64,000 nucleotides of DNA from BJHQ01 sp964654285 (GTDB lineage: Bacteria > Planctomycetota > UBA11346). Position 1 is the stretch's first letter. Every line of letters begins with the position of its first letter. The notes beneath the pieces are model-generated. The model made no database searches. It worked only from the letters and a program-made list of their open reading frames with translations, and was not told the DNA's origin. This document shows, piece by piece, positions 24,843 through 33,409 of this stretch. The DNA lies in NCBI GenBank assembly GCA_964654285.1, contig CAZZJC010000001.1, forward strand, positions 1-64,000, read 5' to 3'. The translations under genes and the position numbers were made by a program.

Positions 24843-26711
24843 TCACTCTCGTGACCGCTTCGCATCCAATGCCGTTGCCGATTCACCGAGGCAGTACAAC
24901 CACGAGGGAGAATTCAGGTAAAGCCGGCCGCCGTGCGCGGTCAGTCCGGAGGTGCGGATAGCGTAGTAAAACCCGATGCCCTGATAAGTGGAACTGTCCG
25001 TTCCGAGGGCACCCCAGCGGCGCAGCGCCGGCTCGGCGGCGAACCTGGGGAAATACTTGCCGCTGATGTCCGGCGTGTAGCCGCGAGCCTGGATGATGTT
25101 GGAACCAGCCGGCTTGGGCTTTGCCGGGTCAGCCAGGTCGTACAGATTCACCGTCAGGGCCAGCATCTCATTGCCATCCTGCTTCTTGTTTTCCGGAAAC
25201 GAGGCCAGCATCAGGTATCTGCCGGCGATGATCGCGCTCGTCGGGCGACCGAGATCCGCCAGGAGCTTGCCGGTCTGCGCATCGATGACTTTGCCCTGCG
25301 CCAGCACCTTGTCCGACAGGGCGAACGGACCCTGGCCCGTCCTCATTTCCGTTGCGATCCACTTGCCGTATTCCAGTCGGCGTTGGGTGTTGAAGCGCGC
25401 CGGGATCATCATCACGGGAGGGTTGTTCTGGTCTGAGCCGAATCCCTTGTACAGATGGCCGTTGAGGATGCAGGCGAAGCCGGCTCCCCAATCATGGCGT
25501 CCATGTTCCTCGGCCGGCAAGGGTTCCAAGGACTGGCCCGTCTCGGCGTCCACAACATGTCCAAGACCGGTCACCACGATGGCGCGAAGACCCGGGCCAT
25601 CCGGGAGCCTGCCGAGGATCGGCGGTTGATGGAAGCCGTGCCAGGCGGGCGCACCCCAGGCCGAGCCCACGGCTCGCGGGTCAAAGGTTTCCCAGCGCAA
25701 CGCGCCGGTCCGCACGTCATAGGCGCGAATGCTGCGATGCCAATTCCGGGCACGTTGTTCGCCAGGACTGGGCACCAACAGCAGGTCTTTCCACAGCAGG
25801 GGCGATTGATTGTGATCGACCGTACCCGGTTTCATCAAAGGATCGCGGAAGGCCCAGAGCCGTTTGCCGCTGGCCAGGTCGTAGGCCGCGATCTGGCCGA
25901 AGCCCAGCACGACATAGACCCGTTCCCCGTCGCTGACCGGACTGGCCATCACGTCGCTGATGCCGCCTGGCCAGTTGTTGAACACGCTGACACCGGTGGT
26001 CTTCTCGGCGTACTGCTCGAACAGGGATGGACCTTTGCGCCGGTCATTGGTGGCCTTGTTGTATTCGGATTCATTGCCGGCCTTGTACTGGGACCAGAGT
26101 TTCAGGTCCTGCTCCAGGGCGGGGATCGCTTCAGGCCAGGTCTTGGCGAAATGGACCTGCCAGGCTTTGAGTTGTTCGGTGATGTATTCGCCGAGCGGCG
26201 CGCGCGGGCCGATCGGCTGCTCGCGATCCCGATAGGTCGTTCCGGCGGCGAATCGAACGCGATTGTGCGCCAGGCAGCGTTCGAACAGGTCTTGCAAGTG
26301 AGCCGCCTTATCTGGGTCCGGAGTCAACCCGATGCTTTTGCGGTCGGCAGACAACGGCGGCAGGGCCATCAGCTTCAGTTCATCCTGCCACAGCACCTTG
26401 CCCGTATCGGCATCATAGCACACGACATGATGCGGCGAATAGACGCCGATGATCCGTTTGCCGACCACGATGGGCTGGGCGTCGGTCCAGCCGGGATGCG
26501 GCACTTTCCACCGGATGTTCCTGGTTGTGCCGTCGGCTTTATCCGACCATTCACTTGGTGGGGTCGCCCCTGGATACCAGTTGTTGCCCTGCCCGGAAAA
26601 ACCGACCGGATCGGTGGGTGAGGGTTTCCAGTCGGCGTGGCCGAAAGGCGCTGGATCAGCAGCAGGCAGACCACCGGCGATCAAGGAGGTGATGAGGAGT
26701 ACATGTTTCAT
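24843..26711 (-). CDS. Secreted PQQ-like beta-propeller protein (paralog 2 of 5)
   Basis: 622 residues from the ATG at 26711 (an ATG at 26723 adds four). The signal peptide is KHVLLITSLIAGGLPAAD. It opens with SPTDPVGFSGQGNNWYPG and ATPPSEW, then blade 1 (VVCYDADTGKVLWQDEL), a charged helical insert of about 130 residues starting after LSADRKSIG, then PVSDGERVYVVLGFGQIAAYDLASGKRLW. It ends with GGRLYLNSPSWLYCLGES and a short tail. It is the closest relative here of the protein at 56777: both share the LSADRKS and GQIAAYDLA segments. The function is unknown, and no metal- or PQQ-ligand set was identified. It follows the fucosidase gene on the same strand by 110 nt, but a good sigma70-type promoter (26760-26788) lies in that gap, so it can be expressed on its own. 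Confidence 0.75.
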   Translation of the reverse strand: MKHVLLITSLIAGGLPAADPAPFGHADWKPSPTDPVGFSGQGNNWYPGATPPSEWSDKADGTTRNIRWKVPHPGWTDAQPIVVGKRIIGVYSPHHVVCYDADTGKVLWQDELKLMALPPLSADRKSIGLTPDPDKAAHLQDLFERCLAHNRVRFAAGTTYRDREQPIGPRAPLGEYITEQLKAWQVHFAKTWPEAIPALEQDLKLWSQYKAGNESEYNKATNDRRKGPSLFEQYAEKTTGVSVFNNWPGGISDVMASPVSDGERVYVVLGFGQIAAYDLASGKRLWAFRDPLMKPGTVDHNQSPLLWKDLLLVPSPGEQRARNWHRSIRAYDVRTGALRWETFDPRAVGSAWGAPAWHGFHQPPILGRLPDGPGLRAIVVTGLGHVVDAETGQSLEPLPAEEHGRHDWGAGFACILNGHLYKGFGSDQNNPPVMMIPARFNTQRRLEYGKWIATEMRTGQGPFALSDKVLAQGKVIDAQTGKLLADLGRPTSAIIAGRYLMLASFPENKKQDGNEMLALTVNLYDLADPAKPKPAGSNIIQARGYTPDISGKYFPRFAAEPALRRWGALGTDSSTYQGIGFYYAIRTSGLTAHGGRLYLNSPSWLYCLGESATALDAKRSRE

Positions 26712-26759
26712 GGAATGATCCATGGTGGTTTGATCAATTCCGGTAGAGGAAGGTGAATG

Positions 26760-26788
26760 ATAATGTCAGAAATCGCAGGATGTCTCAA
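26760..26788 (-). promoter_or_regulatory. Candidate sigma70-type promoter for the propeller gene at 26711
   Basis: On the minus strand TTGAGA (26783-26788) and CATTAT (26760-26765) are 17 nt apart, about 50 nt before the start codon. Five and four of six positions match the consensus, in a locally A/T-rich gap. Untested. Confidence 0.4.
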
Positions 26789-26821
26789 GGCCATTTGCTC
26801 GTTTTCTGGTTTGGCATCTTT

Positions 26822-27868
26822 TCATCGCCAGTGCCGGGCCAGTTCGTCCATGCGCTGGTAATACACCTCGGGCATGCCGCCATCGGCTTTCGGCCCCACA
26901 TTCATGAGCAGATTGCCGCCCATGGCGCGCACGGCGTTATGCCGCTCCAGGAACCATGACAGGGGCTTGTAGCGTTCGTGGTTGGGGTCGTACGACCAGC
27001 CGCCGCAGGGCCAGATGTCGCACAGTTCCCACCAGCCAGACGGGCGACGGTGGGGAAGATGCAGTTCGGGCGTGTCGAAGTCGCCCACGCCATGCATGCG
27101 CGGGTTGATGACGATGTGGGGCTGGAGGGCGCGCAGCTCCGCGATCGTCATCACCGCAGGTCCGCCATCGAACCACAGCAGGTCGATCCGGCCGTACCTG
27201 GTCAGCAGTTCGGTGATCTGGCCGCGCAGGTAGGCATGGAAGGAGGCTTCGTGCCCCGGCGGTTTGGGCGGCAGGGATGCGATCTCCTCGTGATGCATAC
27301 CGAAATGCTTGCGGCCGGGGGCGTTCGCCGGGTCCTCGCTGCCGAAGCGGAACGACATGTACTGTCGGTTGTAGTACCAGTCGGGCGGCGAGTAGTAGAG
27401 CCCGACCTTCAGGCCCTGGCGGCGGCAGGCCTCGACGTAGGACGCCACCAGGTCCACCCCCGGCAGGAATTGCCGCACGCCGAATACCCCGTGCTGGCTG
27501 GGCCATAGGGCGTAGCCATCGTGATGGCGCGTGGTCAGCACCGCGTAACGAAATCCCGCCGCCTTGGCGGCGGCGAGGATACGGTCGGGGTCCCACCGGG
27601 TCGGCCGGAAATCACGGGCCTGGGCGAAGTAGTCGGCCGGGGTGATCTGGGTGCCCACCCCGTCCATCCATGGCAGTTCGGCCATCATGCTCCACGAGAG
27701 GTCGCCCTTGCCGGAGACGGTGGAGATGCCCCAGTGCATGAACAGCCCCAGGCCGGCCGAACCGAACCATTGCGCCTCGGGATGGGAGGTGCGTTGGGCG
27801 TGCTCCGGCGATTGGGTCCGGATGCCGACGGCGGCGTGTTGCGCTTCTGCCGTGCCAAGGTTGGTCAT
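26822..27868 (-). CDS. Alpha-L-fucosidase (GH29)
   Basis: 348 residues, no signal peptide seen. All main GH29 landmarks are present: WFGSAGLGLFMHWG, the RHHDGYALW segment near residue 116, LKVGLYYSPPDW, and RIDLLWFDGG near 232 with the nucleophile Asp. A late GGNLLMNVGPKADG is also typical. The enzyme removes alpha-L-fucose from glycans. At 348 residues it is a bare catalytic domain without the C-terminal beta-sandwich of many relatives. It contrasts with the other two GH29-like proteins of the window, whose KHHDG segment is altered. It is divergent from an AraC gene 88 nt away and followed by a propeller gene. Confidence 0.9.
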   Translation of the reverse strand: MTNLGTAEAQHAAVGIRTQSPEHAQRTSHPEAQWFGSAGLGLFMHWGISTVSGKGDLSWSMMAELPWMDGVGTQITPADYFAQARDFRPTRWDPDRILAAAKAAGFRYAVLTTRHHDGYALWPSQHGVFGVRQFLPGVDLVASYVEACRRQGLKVGLYYSPPDWYYNRQYMSFRFGSEDPANAPGRKHFGMHHEEIASLPPKPPGHEASFHAYLRGQITELLTRYGRIDLLWFDGGPAVMTIAELRALQPHIVINPRMHGVGDFDTPELHLPHRRPSGWWELCDIWPCGGWSYDPNHERYKPLSWFLERHNAVRAMGGNLLMNVGPKADGGMPEVYYQRMDELARHWR

Positions 27869-27874
27869 GACATG

Positions 27875-27886
27875 CAGGTTAACCTG
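27875..27886. promoter_or_regulatory. 12-bp perfect palindrome before the fucosidase start
   Basis: CAGGTTAACCTG lies 6 nt upstream of the fucosidase start codon (27868) and covers its ribosome-binding region. It could be a regulator site or chance. Confidence 0.3.
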
Positions 27887-27903
27887 GCGACCGGGCGGTT
27901 GCT

Positions 27904-27957
27904 ATGCCCGGATTGCTCTCTCTTGTGTCCATTTCGCTCATTTTAGGATCCGGGCAT
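27904..27957. promoter_or_regulatory. 10-bp inverted repeat spanning the divergent fucosidase/AraC gap
   Basis: ATGCCCGGAT (27904-27913) and its exact reverse complement ATCCGGGCAT (27948-27957) are 34 nt apart. The right arm overlaps the AGGA ribosome site and the ATG of the AraC gene. As DNA it could be an operator; as RNA, a stem that hides the start codon. Confidence 0.45.
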
Positions 27958-28768
27958 GGCGTCGGACAGGACCCTTTCCGGCCACGACCTGCACCTGCAG
28001 ATGCTGTATTGCGGTCGGACCGTGCTGGATCCGGGACAGGAGTGTCCGCTGCCGGCGTCATTCTGGCGCCTGTATTGCAATGATGCCCCTGGCATGGAAC
28101 TGCTGCTGGATGGCCACGCGCTGGCGCTGCCGCCACTCGGCATGGCCCTGGTGCCGGCCGAATGCCCCGGCGTGTGGCGCTGCCACACGAGGCTTCGGCA
28201 CTTCTATATCCATTTCCACCCACTGGGTCTTCCCGCCGGATGGCTGAACGCCCCGGTGCTGGTGCCGCCCGCGCCCGAGCGCAGTGCCCGGCTGGCGGGG
28301 CTGATTCCCAGCGATCTGCACGATCCGGTGTGGCGGCTGAAGGCCCAGGCCCTGCTGTTCTCGGTGTGGGCCGAAGTCCTGACCCAGGCGGCTCCGGGCC
28401 TGCGGGCCCGGTTCCTGGCTCCGGTCGATCCCGCCGAGGCCCTGCGGGGGGTCATCGACCATGTGGAGGAGAATCCTGGGGAACCGCATACCATCAGCGG
28501 CCTTGCCAAGCGCTGCGGCTGCAGCGTGGCCCATTTCGCCCGGCGCCTGCGCGCCCACACCGGCCGATCCCCCAAGGACTGGCTGTGCGACCTGCGGCTG
28601 CGCCTGGCCCGTGACCGGTTGCTGAACAGCCACGACGCCATTGGCGCCATCGCCCACGATTGCGGTTTCGCCAACCGGCATCATTTCACGCGCTGGTTCA
28701 GCCGCCGGTACGGCCTGGGTCCGGCCGCCTATCGACAGGCCCTGGCCCGGACACCTCGCGGGGAGTAG
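27956..28768 (+). CDS. AraC-family transcriptional regulator
   Basis: 270 residues, ATG with AGGA 7 nt upstream. The N-terminal cupin-like domain includes PLGMALVPAECPGVWRC and FYIHFHPLG. The C-terminal DNA-binding part has TISGLAKRCGCSVAHFARRL and AIGAIAHDCGFANRHHFTRWF, followed by the family end YGLGPAAYRQ. It is head to head with the fucosidase gene (88 nt between starts), which in turn is followed by a propeller gene; another propeller gene converges on it from the right, 79 nt beyond its stop. It is the probable local regulator of this carbohydrate block. Confidence 0.92.
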   Translation: MASDRTLSGHDLHLQMLYCGRTVLDPGQECPLPASFWRLYCNDAPGMELLLDGHALALPPLGMALVPAECPGVWRCHTRLRHFYIHFHPLGLPAGWLNAPVLVPPAPERSARLAGLIPSDLHDPVWRLKAQALLFSVWAEVLTQAAPGLRARFLAPVDPAEALRGVIDHVEENPGEPHTISGLAKRCGCSVAHFARRLRAHTGRSPKDWLCDLRLRLARDRLLNSHDAIGAIAHDCGFANRHHFTRWFSRRYGLGPAAYRQALARTPRGE

Positions 28769-28802
28769 TTCCGCACTGCCTCGGGTTCCCATTAATCATG
28801 TA

Positions 28803-28817
28803 GCGAACCAGGTTCGC
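28803..28817. terminator. Palindrome in the convergent AraC/propeller gap
   Basis: GCGAACC and GGTTCGC form a perfect pair around one base, followed by a second small palindrome (GGCGG/CCGCC) near 28820-28830. It lies between two converging genes and may end both transcripts; there is no T-run. Confidence 0.35.
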
Positions 28818-28847
28818 GGGGCGGTCCGCCTCATTCCACCAGCAAGG

Positions 28848-31208
28848 CTATTTGGCCGGCGGTGCGGTCGCCGGTTTGGGCTGGATGGTGATGGTGCGCA
28901 CCGATGGGCCTCCTGGGCCCTCGGCGGTGAAGGTGTAGGTGGCCGGCTGGTCCAGGCGCAGGGCGTGTTCGCCTTTCGGTGGCACATCGCCGATGCCCGG
29001 CTCGATGCGGACCTTGGTGGCATTGACGGTCGACCAGGTCAGCTTGATCTCCTTGCCGGCCACCGGGCCGCCGTTCCAGGGCAGGGGATGCACGATGATG
29101 GCGGTGAAACCGACCTCGCCCGCGCGGCGATAGCAGGCGGTGAGCAGATCCTGCGTCTGCTTGGGGCCGTTGAGGGGGTACTGGCGCTGGTCGACCTTGG
29201 CTTCGAGGGGCGCCAGCAGCGCGCGCGGGATCGGGCCGAGATCGTAGAGCAGGGCGCTGAGGATCGGGGCCGAGTGGTCATGCAGGTTGGAGTCGACCAT
29301 GTACTTGATCATCGCCTCGCGCTGCGTCCGGGCGGTGTCGGGATCGATCGCCGCCAGCGCGCTGAACGCGGCCCAGGGTTCCCGGCTCTTGGCCGCCTGG
29401 GCGAGGATCCTCGGCACGACCGGCTTGGCGGCGGGCCCGAGCGCCGCCAGGCGCGCCCAGGCGCCGTCGGCGTTCTTCTCGGCCTGGGCGATGAGCGCGT
29501 CGGCGTCGCCGGCGGGCGCAGGCGCTCCGGCCTTGCCGGCGATGCAATAGAGATGATCGAGCGAGCGGATGAACAGGCGGTCGCCGGCCACGGCGAACGG
29601 GCTGGCAAAGCTGAAGCACCACTCCCGGTTGGCGGGTTTCGGCCAGGAGAACCATTGGCTGAGCCGTCGGGTCTGGGCAGCCTTGTCGAGATCGGCGAAC
29701 GGGGTCACCCGCAACTGATTGCTGGCCACGAAGCGGCCATCGAGGGTATGCACCTTCATGAGGCCATTGGTGCCCAGGCCGTACACGTGGCCGCCCGCGA
29801 TCGCCATGTGGTGCTCGGTGATCGGCACGGCGCCGCCGAACAGGCCGGTGACGACATTGCCGGTCTCGGCATCGAGGATGACGCCCTTGGCGCCCCCGAA
29901 GTAGAGCTTGCCGCCATGGTACAGCAGGCTGGAACAGCCGCCGGCAGCGTTGTCGTTGACCTTGTGCCACAGGACGCTGCCCGTGAGCGTGCTGCCCTCG
30001 AGCGCGAAGCGGATCGCGGCGGGCGGTTCGATCTCGGCCTTGCCTTTGCCCTCCCAGCCGCCGTGCTCGCCGCCGCCGGTCATGAACAGGGTGTCGGGCC
30101 GGTCGCTGTTGACGGCGATCATCATGCCGTTGTTCTTCCAGCCGACGATGGTCAACGGCCTGCCCTCGGGCAGCGTGTAGGCCGCAGGACCGGCGCACCA
30201 GAGCACGTCCTGGCTGCCCACGCGCAGCACCACCGGCGAGACGAATTCGTGCACCCCGCCTGGGCGCTTGTGTTCCCACTTCAATGCGCCCGTAGCCCGG
30301 TCGAACGCGCGCACCATCCGGCCCAGGTCGCTGATGAGCAGGTTGCCGTGGATGATCGGTGAACGGGCCACGGCGCAGTAGTCATGCGGCCGCTCCGGCG
30401 AGAGCGCGTGCATCCAGCGCAGATTGCCGTCGAGGTCGTAGCTGGCATACACGCCCCAGGCGGTGGCGACGTACAGCGCCTGCCCGTCGGTGACCGGCGT
30501 GCCGAACACCTCGCCGAGCCACATCATGTCGTGGCTGCCCATGCGACGCCAGGTGTCCAGCTCGACCAGGGCCTTGCCTACTTCGGGGAACTTCTTGGCG
30601 AATTTCGGCATCCCGTAGTCGGAGAGCTTGCCGTCGTCGAACTTGCCATAGAGGTAGTTGGCGCCCCAGGTGAGCACGCCCATCGCGTCCATCCGGCGCT
30701 TCACCTCGGGATTGTCCTTGTCGGCGGAATAATCGTGGAACAGCAGGTAGTAGTCGCGGATCCAGGCGAGGTGCTTGCGCCAATGCTCGCGGATCTGCTG
30801 GCGCGCGGCTTCGTCCTTGACCGTGAGGTGCAGGTGGTCGATCTGCTTCTCCCAGAGCAGCTTGCCGCTCTGGGTCGCATAGCAGGAGATCACCGGCAGA
30901 TCATGCTGCCAGCCCGGCTCGCTCAGCACGAACACCCGATCGGCGGTCACCGCCGGCGCGGCGCTGCCGAGGTTGGGCACCGCCACCTTCCAGAGCACGT
31001 TGGTCTCCTCGTTCCAGTACACCGGCGGCTGCGCATTGCGGTAGACGCCGCTGCGATCCCCGAAATAGCCGGAGATCTGGCCTCCGGCGCCGCCAGGCGG
31101 CGGCTCGGCCGACCACGCGACGGCAAGACCGCAGGCGAAGGCCTGACCCATCAGGGCCAGCCTGCACACTCGGGTCATCGACGGGGCTCTGGTGATGGGG
31201 CGCTTCAT
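28848..31208 (-). CDS. Secreted PQQ-like beta-propeller protein with extra C-terminal domains (paralog 3 of 5)
   Basis: 786 residues from the ATG at 31208, which has GAGGA 5 nt upstream; the in-frame ATG at 31292 is rejected. An N-terminal signal (RLALMGQAFACGLAVAWSAE) precedes NAQPPVYWNEETNVLWKV, blade 1, a charged helical insert rich in Lys, Glu and Arg (about residues 130-230), and GTPVTDGQALYVATAWG. The shared terminal motif GDRLFIRSLDHLYCIAGK is not at the end here. About 240 residues follow: an Ala-rich helical stretch like HEAT repeats (RILAQAAKSREPWAAFSALAAID) and a final Ig-like strand-rich piece (KEIKLTWSTVNATKVRIEPGIGDV). This extension is unique among the five paralogs. Its role is unknown; it may bind a partner at the cell surface. 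It converges with the AraC gene at 27956. Confidence 0.75.
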   Translation of the reverse strand: MKRPITRAPSMTRVCRLALMGQAFACGLAVAWSAEPPPGGAGGQISGYFGDRSGVYRNAQPPVYWNEETNVLWKVAVPNLGSAAPAVTADRVFVLSEPGWQHDLPVISCYATQSGKLLWEKQIDHLHLTVKDEAARQQIREHWRKHLAWIRDYYLLFHDYSADKDNPEVKRRMDAMGVLTWGANYLYGKFDDGKLSDYGMPKFAKKFPEVGKALVELDTWRRMGSHDMMWLGEVFGTPVTDGQALYVATAWGVYASYDLDGNLRWMHALSPERPHDYCAVARSPIIHGNLLISDLGRMVRAFDRATGALKWEHKRPGGVHEFVSPVVLRVGSQDVLWCAGPAAYTLPEGRPLTIVGWKNNGMMIAVNSDRPDTLFMTGGGEHGGWEGKGKAEIEPPAAIRFALEGSTLTGSVLWHKVNDNAAGGCSSLLYHGGKLYFGGAKGVILDAETGNVVTGLFGGAVPITEHHMAIAGGHVYGLGTNGLMKVHTLDGRFVASNQLRVTPFADLDKAAQTRRLSQWFSWPKPANREWCFSFASPFAVAGDRLFIRSLDHLYCIAGKAGAPAPAGDADALIAQAEKNADGAWARLAALGPAAKPVVPRILAQAAKSREPWAAFSALAAIDPDTARTQREAMIKYMVDSNLHDHSAPILSALLYDLGPIPRALLAPLEAKVDQRQYPLNGPKQTQDLLTACYRRAGEVGFTAIIVHPLPWNGGPVAGKEIKLTWSTVNATKVRIEPGIGDVPPKGEHALRLDQPATYTFTAEGPGGPSVRTITIQPKPATAPPAK

Positions 31209-31437
31209 GATTCCTCTGTGGTGGGTGGTCGAGGCTCGCGGCTCAGGGGCAGGTGGCCGCACCGGCAGCCTGCTGGGGGATCGGGGTCGCATGACCCAGG
31301 CGCGGTTTATACCCCAGGGCCGGTTCCGACGTTGCCGCCAACCCGAGGCTGTCCTCGGCCGCCGCGGTCGATCCCCGCGCAGCAGGCCGGCCGCAGAGCG
31401 GCTCAGCCGGGCCGAGGTGCAAGGCCCCCCCCGGTCA

Positions 31438-31983
31438 TCACGCCCACAGCGCGATGCCCATGCGCCGCAGGCAGCCGAGCCAGGCGCGGCGTTCGTCGGC
31501 GCGGCAGGTCTTGAGCAGGCAGCGCACCTTCTCCTCGTCGGTGAGCGGGCGCGGTTTGTTGCGCAGGGCCATGCCGGCCTCGTCAGGAGTGCGGTCGGCC
31601 TTGCGCAGGTTGCAGGCCTTGCAGGCGGCGACCACGTTGGTCATGGTGTTCGCGCCGCCGCGCGACAGCGGCAGGACGTGGTCGCGGGTGCCGGAGCCCA
31701 TGCTGATGCGGGTGCCGCAGTACTGGCATTCGAAGCCGTCGCGGATGAACACCGCCTTCTTGGTGGGAAGCTGGAAGAGCCGACCGCGGCGCTTGACGTT
31801 GACGCGGTAGCGCATCACCACCACCGCCGGCAGGTTGAAGGAGAGGTGCTGGCTGCGCACGACCTGGGGGTAATGCTCGATCGGGTCGGCCTTCTCCTGA
31901 AGGACGAGCATCAGCGAGTCGAACCAGTCCTCCTCGATGTTGAGGTACTGGTAGTCGGCGTTGAGGACCATGCAGCGTGACAT
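31438..31983 (-). CDS. HNH endonuclease-family protein
   Basis: 181 residues, start with AAGGGG just upstream. The N-terminus (CMVLNADYQYLNI) is typical of a widespread HNH subgroup found in many phyla. The nuclease core is CQYCGTRI, then TRDHVLPLSRGGANTMTNVVAACKACNLRKADRT; the two CxxC pairs bind zinc and the DH and N positions form the beta-beta-alpha metal site. Known for the family: metal-dependent nicking or cleavage of DNA; the biological role of this chromosomal subgroup is not established. It stands alone, 229 nt upstream of the propeller gene on the same strand, and diverges from endonuclease III. Confidence 0.88.
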   Translation of the reverse strand: MSRCMVLNADYQYLNIEEDWFDSLMLVLQEKADPIEHYPQVVRSQHLSFNLPAVVVMRYRVNVKRRGRLFQLPTKKAVFIRDGFECQYCGTRISMGSGTRDHVLPLSRGGANTMTNVVAACKACNLRKADRTPDEAGMALRNKPRPLTDEEKVRCLLKTCRADERRAWLGCLRRMGIALWA

Positions 31984-32130
31984 AGGCCCCTTCCCGGGAT
32001 GGCGCGGACGCTAGCAAGCCCGGACGCGACGGGAATGGCGGGGTGGACGCCCGCTCGCCAGGGCGGCGGCCTGTCCAGGCGCGGGCCGGTCGTGCGATTG
32101 CGGCAACCGGCGATGCGGTAGCTTCCCGGC

Positions 32131-32778
32131 GTGGACAAGCCCGCCCCCTGCCTGGTTCCTGCGGCCCCGGCCGCAGTCGCGGCGGCGCTCCAGCGCAGCT
32201 GGCCGGATGCGCGCTGCGGACTCTACGCCCGCGATGACTGGGAACTCCTGGTCGCCGCCATCCTTTCCGCACGCGCCACCGACGTGCAGGTCAACAAGGT
32301 GATGGCGGTGCTGATGGAGCACGTCGTCTCGGTCGCCGGCCTGGCTGCGCTCGACCATCGCGACCTGACCCGCGTGCTGCGTCGCCTGCCGCTCTATCCG
32401 CAGAAGGCGCGCGCCCTGGTCGAGGCGGCGCGGGCGCTGCTCGTCCACCATGGCGGCAAGGTGCCGCGCACCCGCGCCGATCTGGAGCGCCTGCCAGGAG
32501 TCGGACGCAAGGTCGCGGCGGTGGTGCTCGGCAACGGTTTCGGCATCCCGGCCGTCGCCGCCGATGTCCACGTCACGCGCATCGCCTTCCGCCTGGGCTG
32601 GACGGCGCAGGAGCTGCCGCGCGCCGCCGAGGCGGCCGTCGAGACCCGTTTTCCCGCCCAGGACTGGGTGCGCCGCTGCCACCAGATGATCCGGCTCGGG
32701 CGCGAGCACTGCCGCCGGCAGGCACCGCGCTGCGACCGTTGCCCCCTGGCTGCCGACTGCCCCCGCCAGGGGGTCTGA
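32131..32778 (+). CDS. nth: Endonuclease III (DNA glycosylase/AP lyase)
   Basis: 215 residues from a GTG start; no good ribosome-binding site is seen. It removes oxidised pyrimidines in base excision repair. The helix-hairpin-helix is LPGVGRKVAAVVLGNGFG, with the catalytic Lys in GRK, and AVAADVHVTRIAFRLG supplies the catalytic Asp. The C-terminal 4Fe-4S loop is complete: Cys-x6-Cys-x2-Cys-x5-Cys within HCRRQAPRCDRCPLAADC. LLVAAILSARATDVQVNKV matches the usual opening LLSAQATD segment with Arg replacing Gln. It is followed by rpsI 132 nt later. Confidence 0.93.
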   Translation: MDKPAPCLVPAAPAAVAAALQRSWPDARCGLYARDDWELLVAAILSARATDVQVNKVMAVLMEHVVSVAGLAALDHRDLTRVLRRLPLYPQKARALVEAARALLVHHGGKVPRTRADLERLPGVGRKVAAVVLGNGFGIPAVAADVHVTRIAFRLGWTAQELPRAAEAAVETRFPAQDWVRRCHQMIRLGREHCRRQAPRCDRCPLAADCPRQGV

Positions 32779-32910
32779 CCCCCGCGGGCCTCGGAACCGC
32801 CGCCTGGGTCTTGACCCCGACCCTGGAACGCTATGGTTCGCGCCCCCCGGCATCGCGTGGATTCCCACGCTTCCGGGCCAGCAGCGCTCAGCACGAGGAC
32901 AGCAATCCAC

Positions 32911-33303
32911 ATGTCGAAGACCTACACCTGGGGCCTTGGCCGCCGCAAGACCAGCGTCGCCCGCGTCCGCCTCAGCCCCGGAACCGGCCAGATCCTGATC
33001 AACGACCGCAAGTCCGACGCCTATTTCCCGGTCGAACGCCTGCAGAAGCTCCTGTCCATCCCGTTCTCGGTCACCGAGAGCACCGGCAAGTACGATGTCG
33101 CGGTGAACGCCACCGGCGGCGGCGTGGTCAGCCAGGTCGGCGCGGTGGTGCTCGGCATCTCGCGCGCCCTGGCCAAGGCCGACCCGAACACCGAGGCCAA
33201 CCTGCGCAAGCACGGCCTGCTGACCCGCGACTCGCGCATGGTCGAACGCAAGAAGTACGGCCTGCACAAGGCCCGCCGCGGCACCCAGTTCAGCAAGCGC
33301 TGA
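32911..33303 (+). CDS. rpsI: 30S ribosomal protein S9 (uS9)
   Basis: 130 residues from the ATG at 32911; an in-frame upstream ATG at 32833 is rejected because S9 begins TWGLGRRKTSVARVRL here. The C-terminus (RMVERKKYGLHKARRGTQFSKR) is the basic tail that reaches the ribosomal P site and ends with the conserved Lys-Arg. Usually rpsI follows rplM; no rplM is present here, and endonuclease III takes that position. A clear intrinsic terminator follows. Confidence 0.97.
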   Translation: MSKTYTWGLGRRKTSVARVRLSPGTGQILINDRKSDAYFPVERLQKLLSIPFSVTESTGKYDVAVNATGGGVVSQVGAVVLGISRALAKADPNTEANLRKHGLLTRDSRMVERKKYGLHKARRGTQFSKR

Positions 33304-33338
33304 ACCGTCCGCCGGCTCCCCGGCGACAGTCGCCCAGC

Positions 33339-33368
33339 AAGAAGGCCGGCATCCGCCGGCCTTCTTTG
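33339..33368. terminator. Intrinsic terminator between rpsI and dnaE
   Basis: A perfect 12-bp stem (AAGAAGGCCGGC paired with GCCGGCCTTCTT) encloses the 4-nt loop ATCC. It ends in a short T-run on the plus strand and, read from the other side, also in T's. It lies 36 nt after rpsI and 42 nt after the dnaE stop on the opposite strand, so it probably ends both transcripts. Confidence 0.85.
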
Positions 33369-33409
33369 CGTTGGCAGCGCCGGCAAGCGGACCGGTCGGG
33401 CCATCCAGT

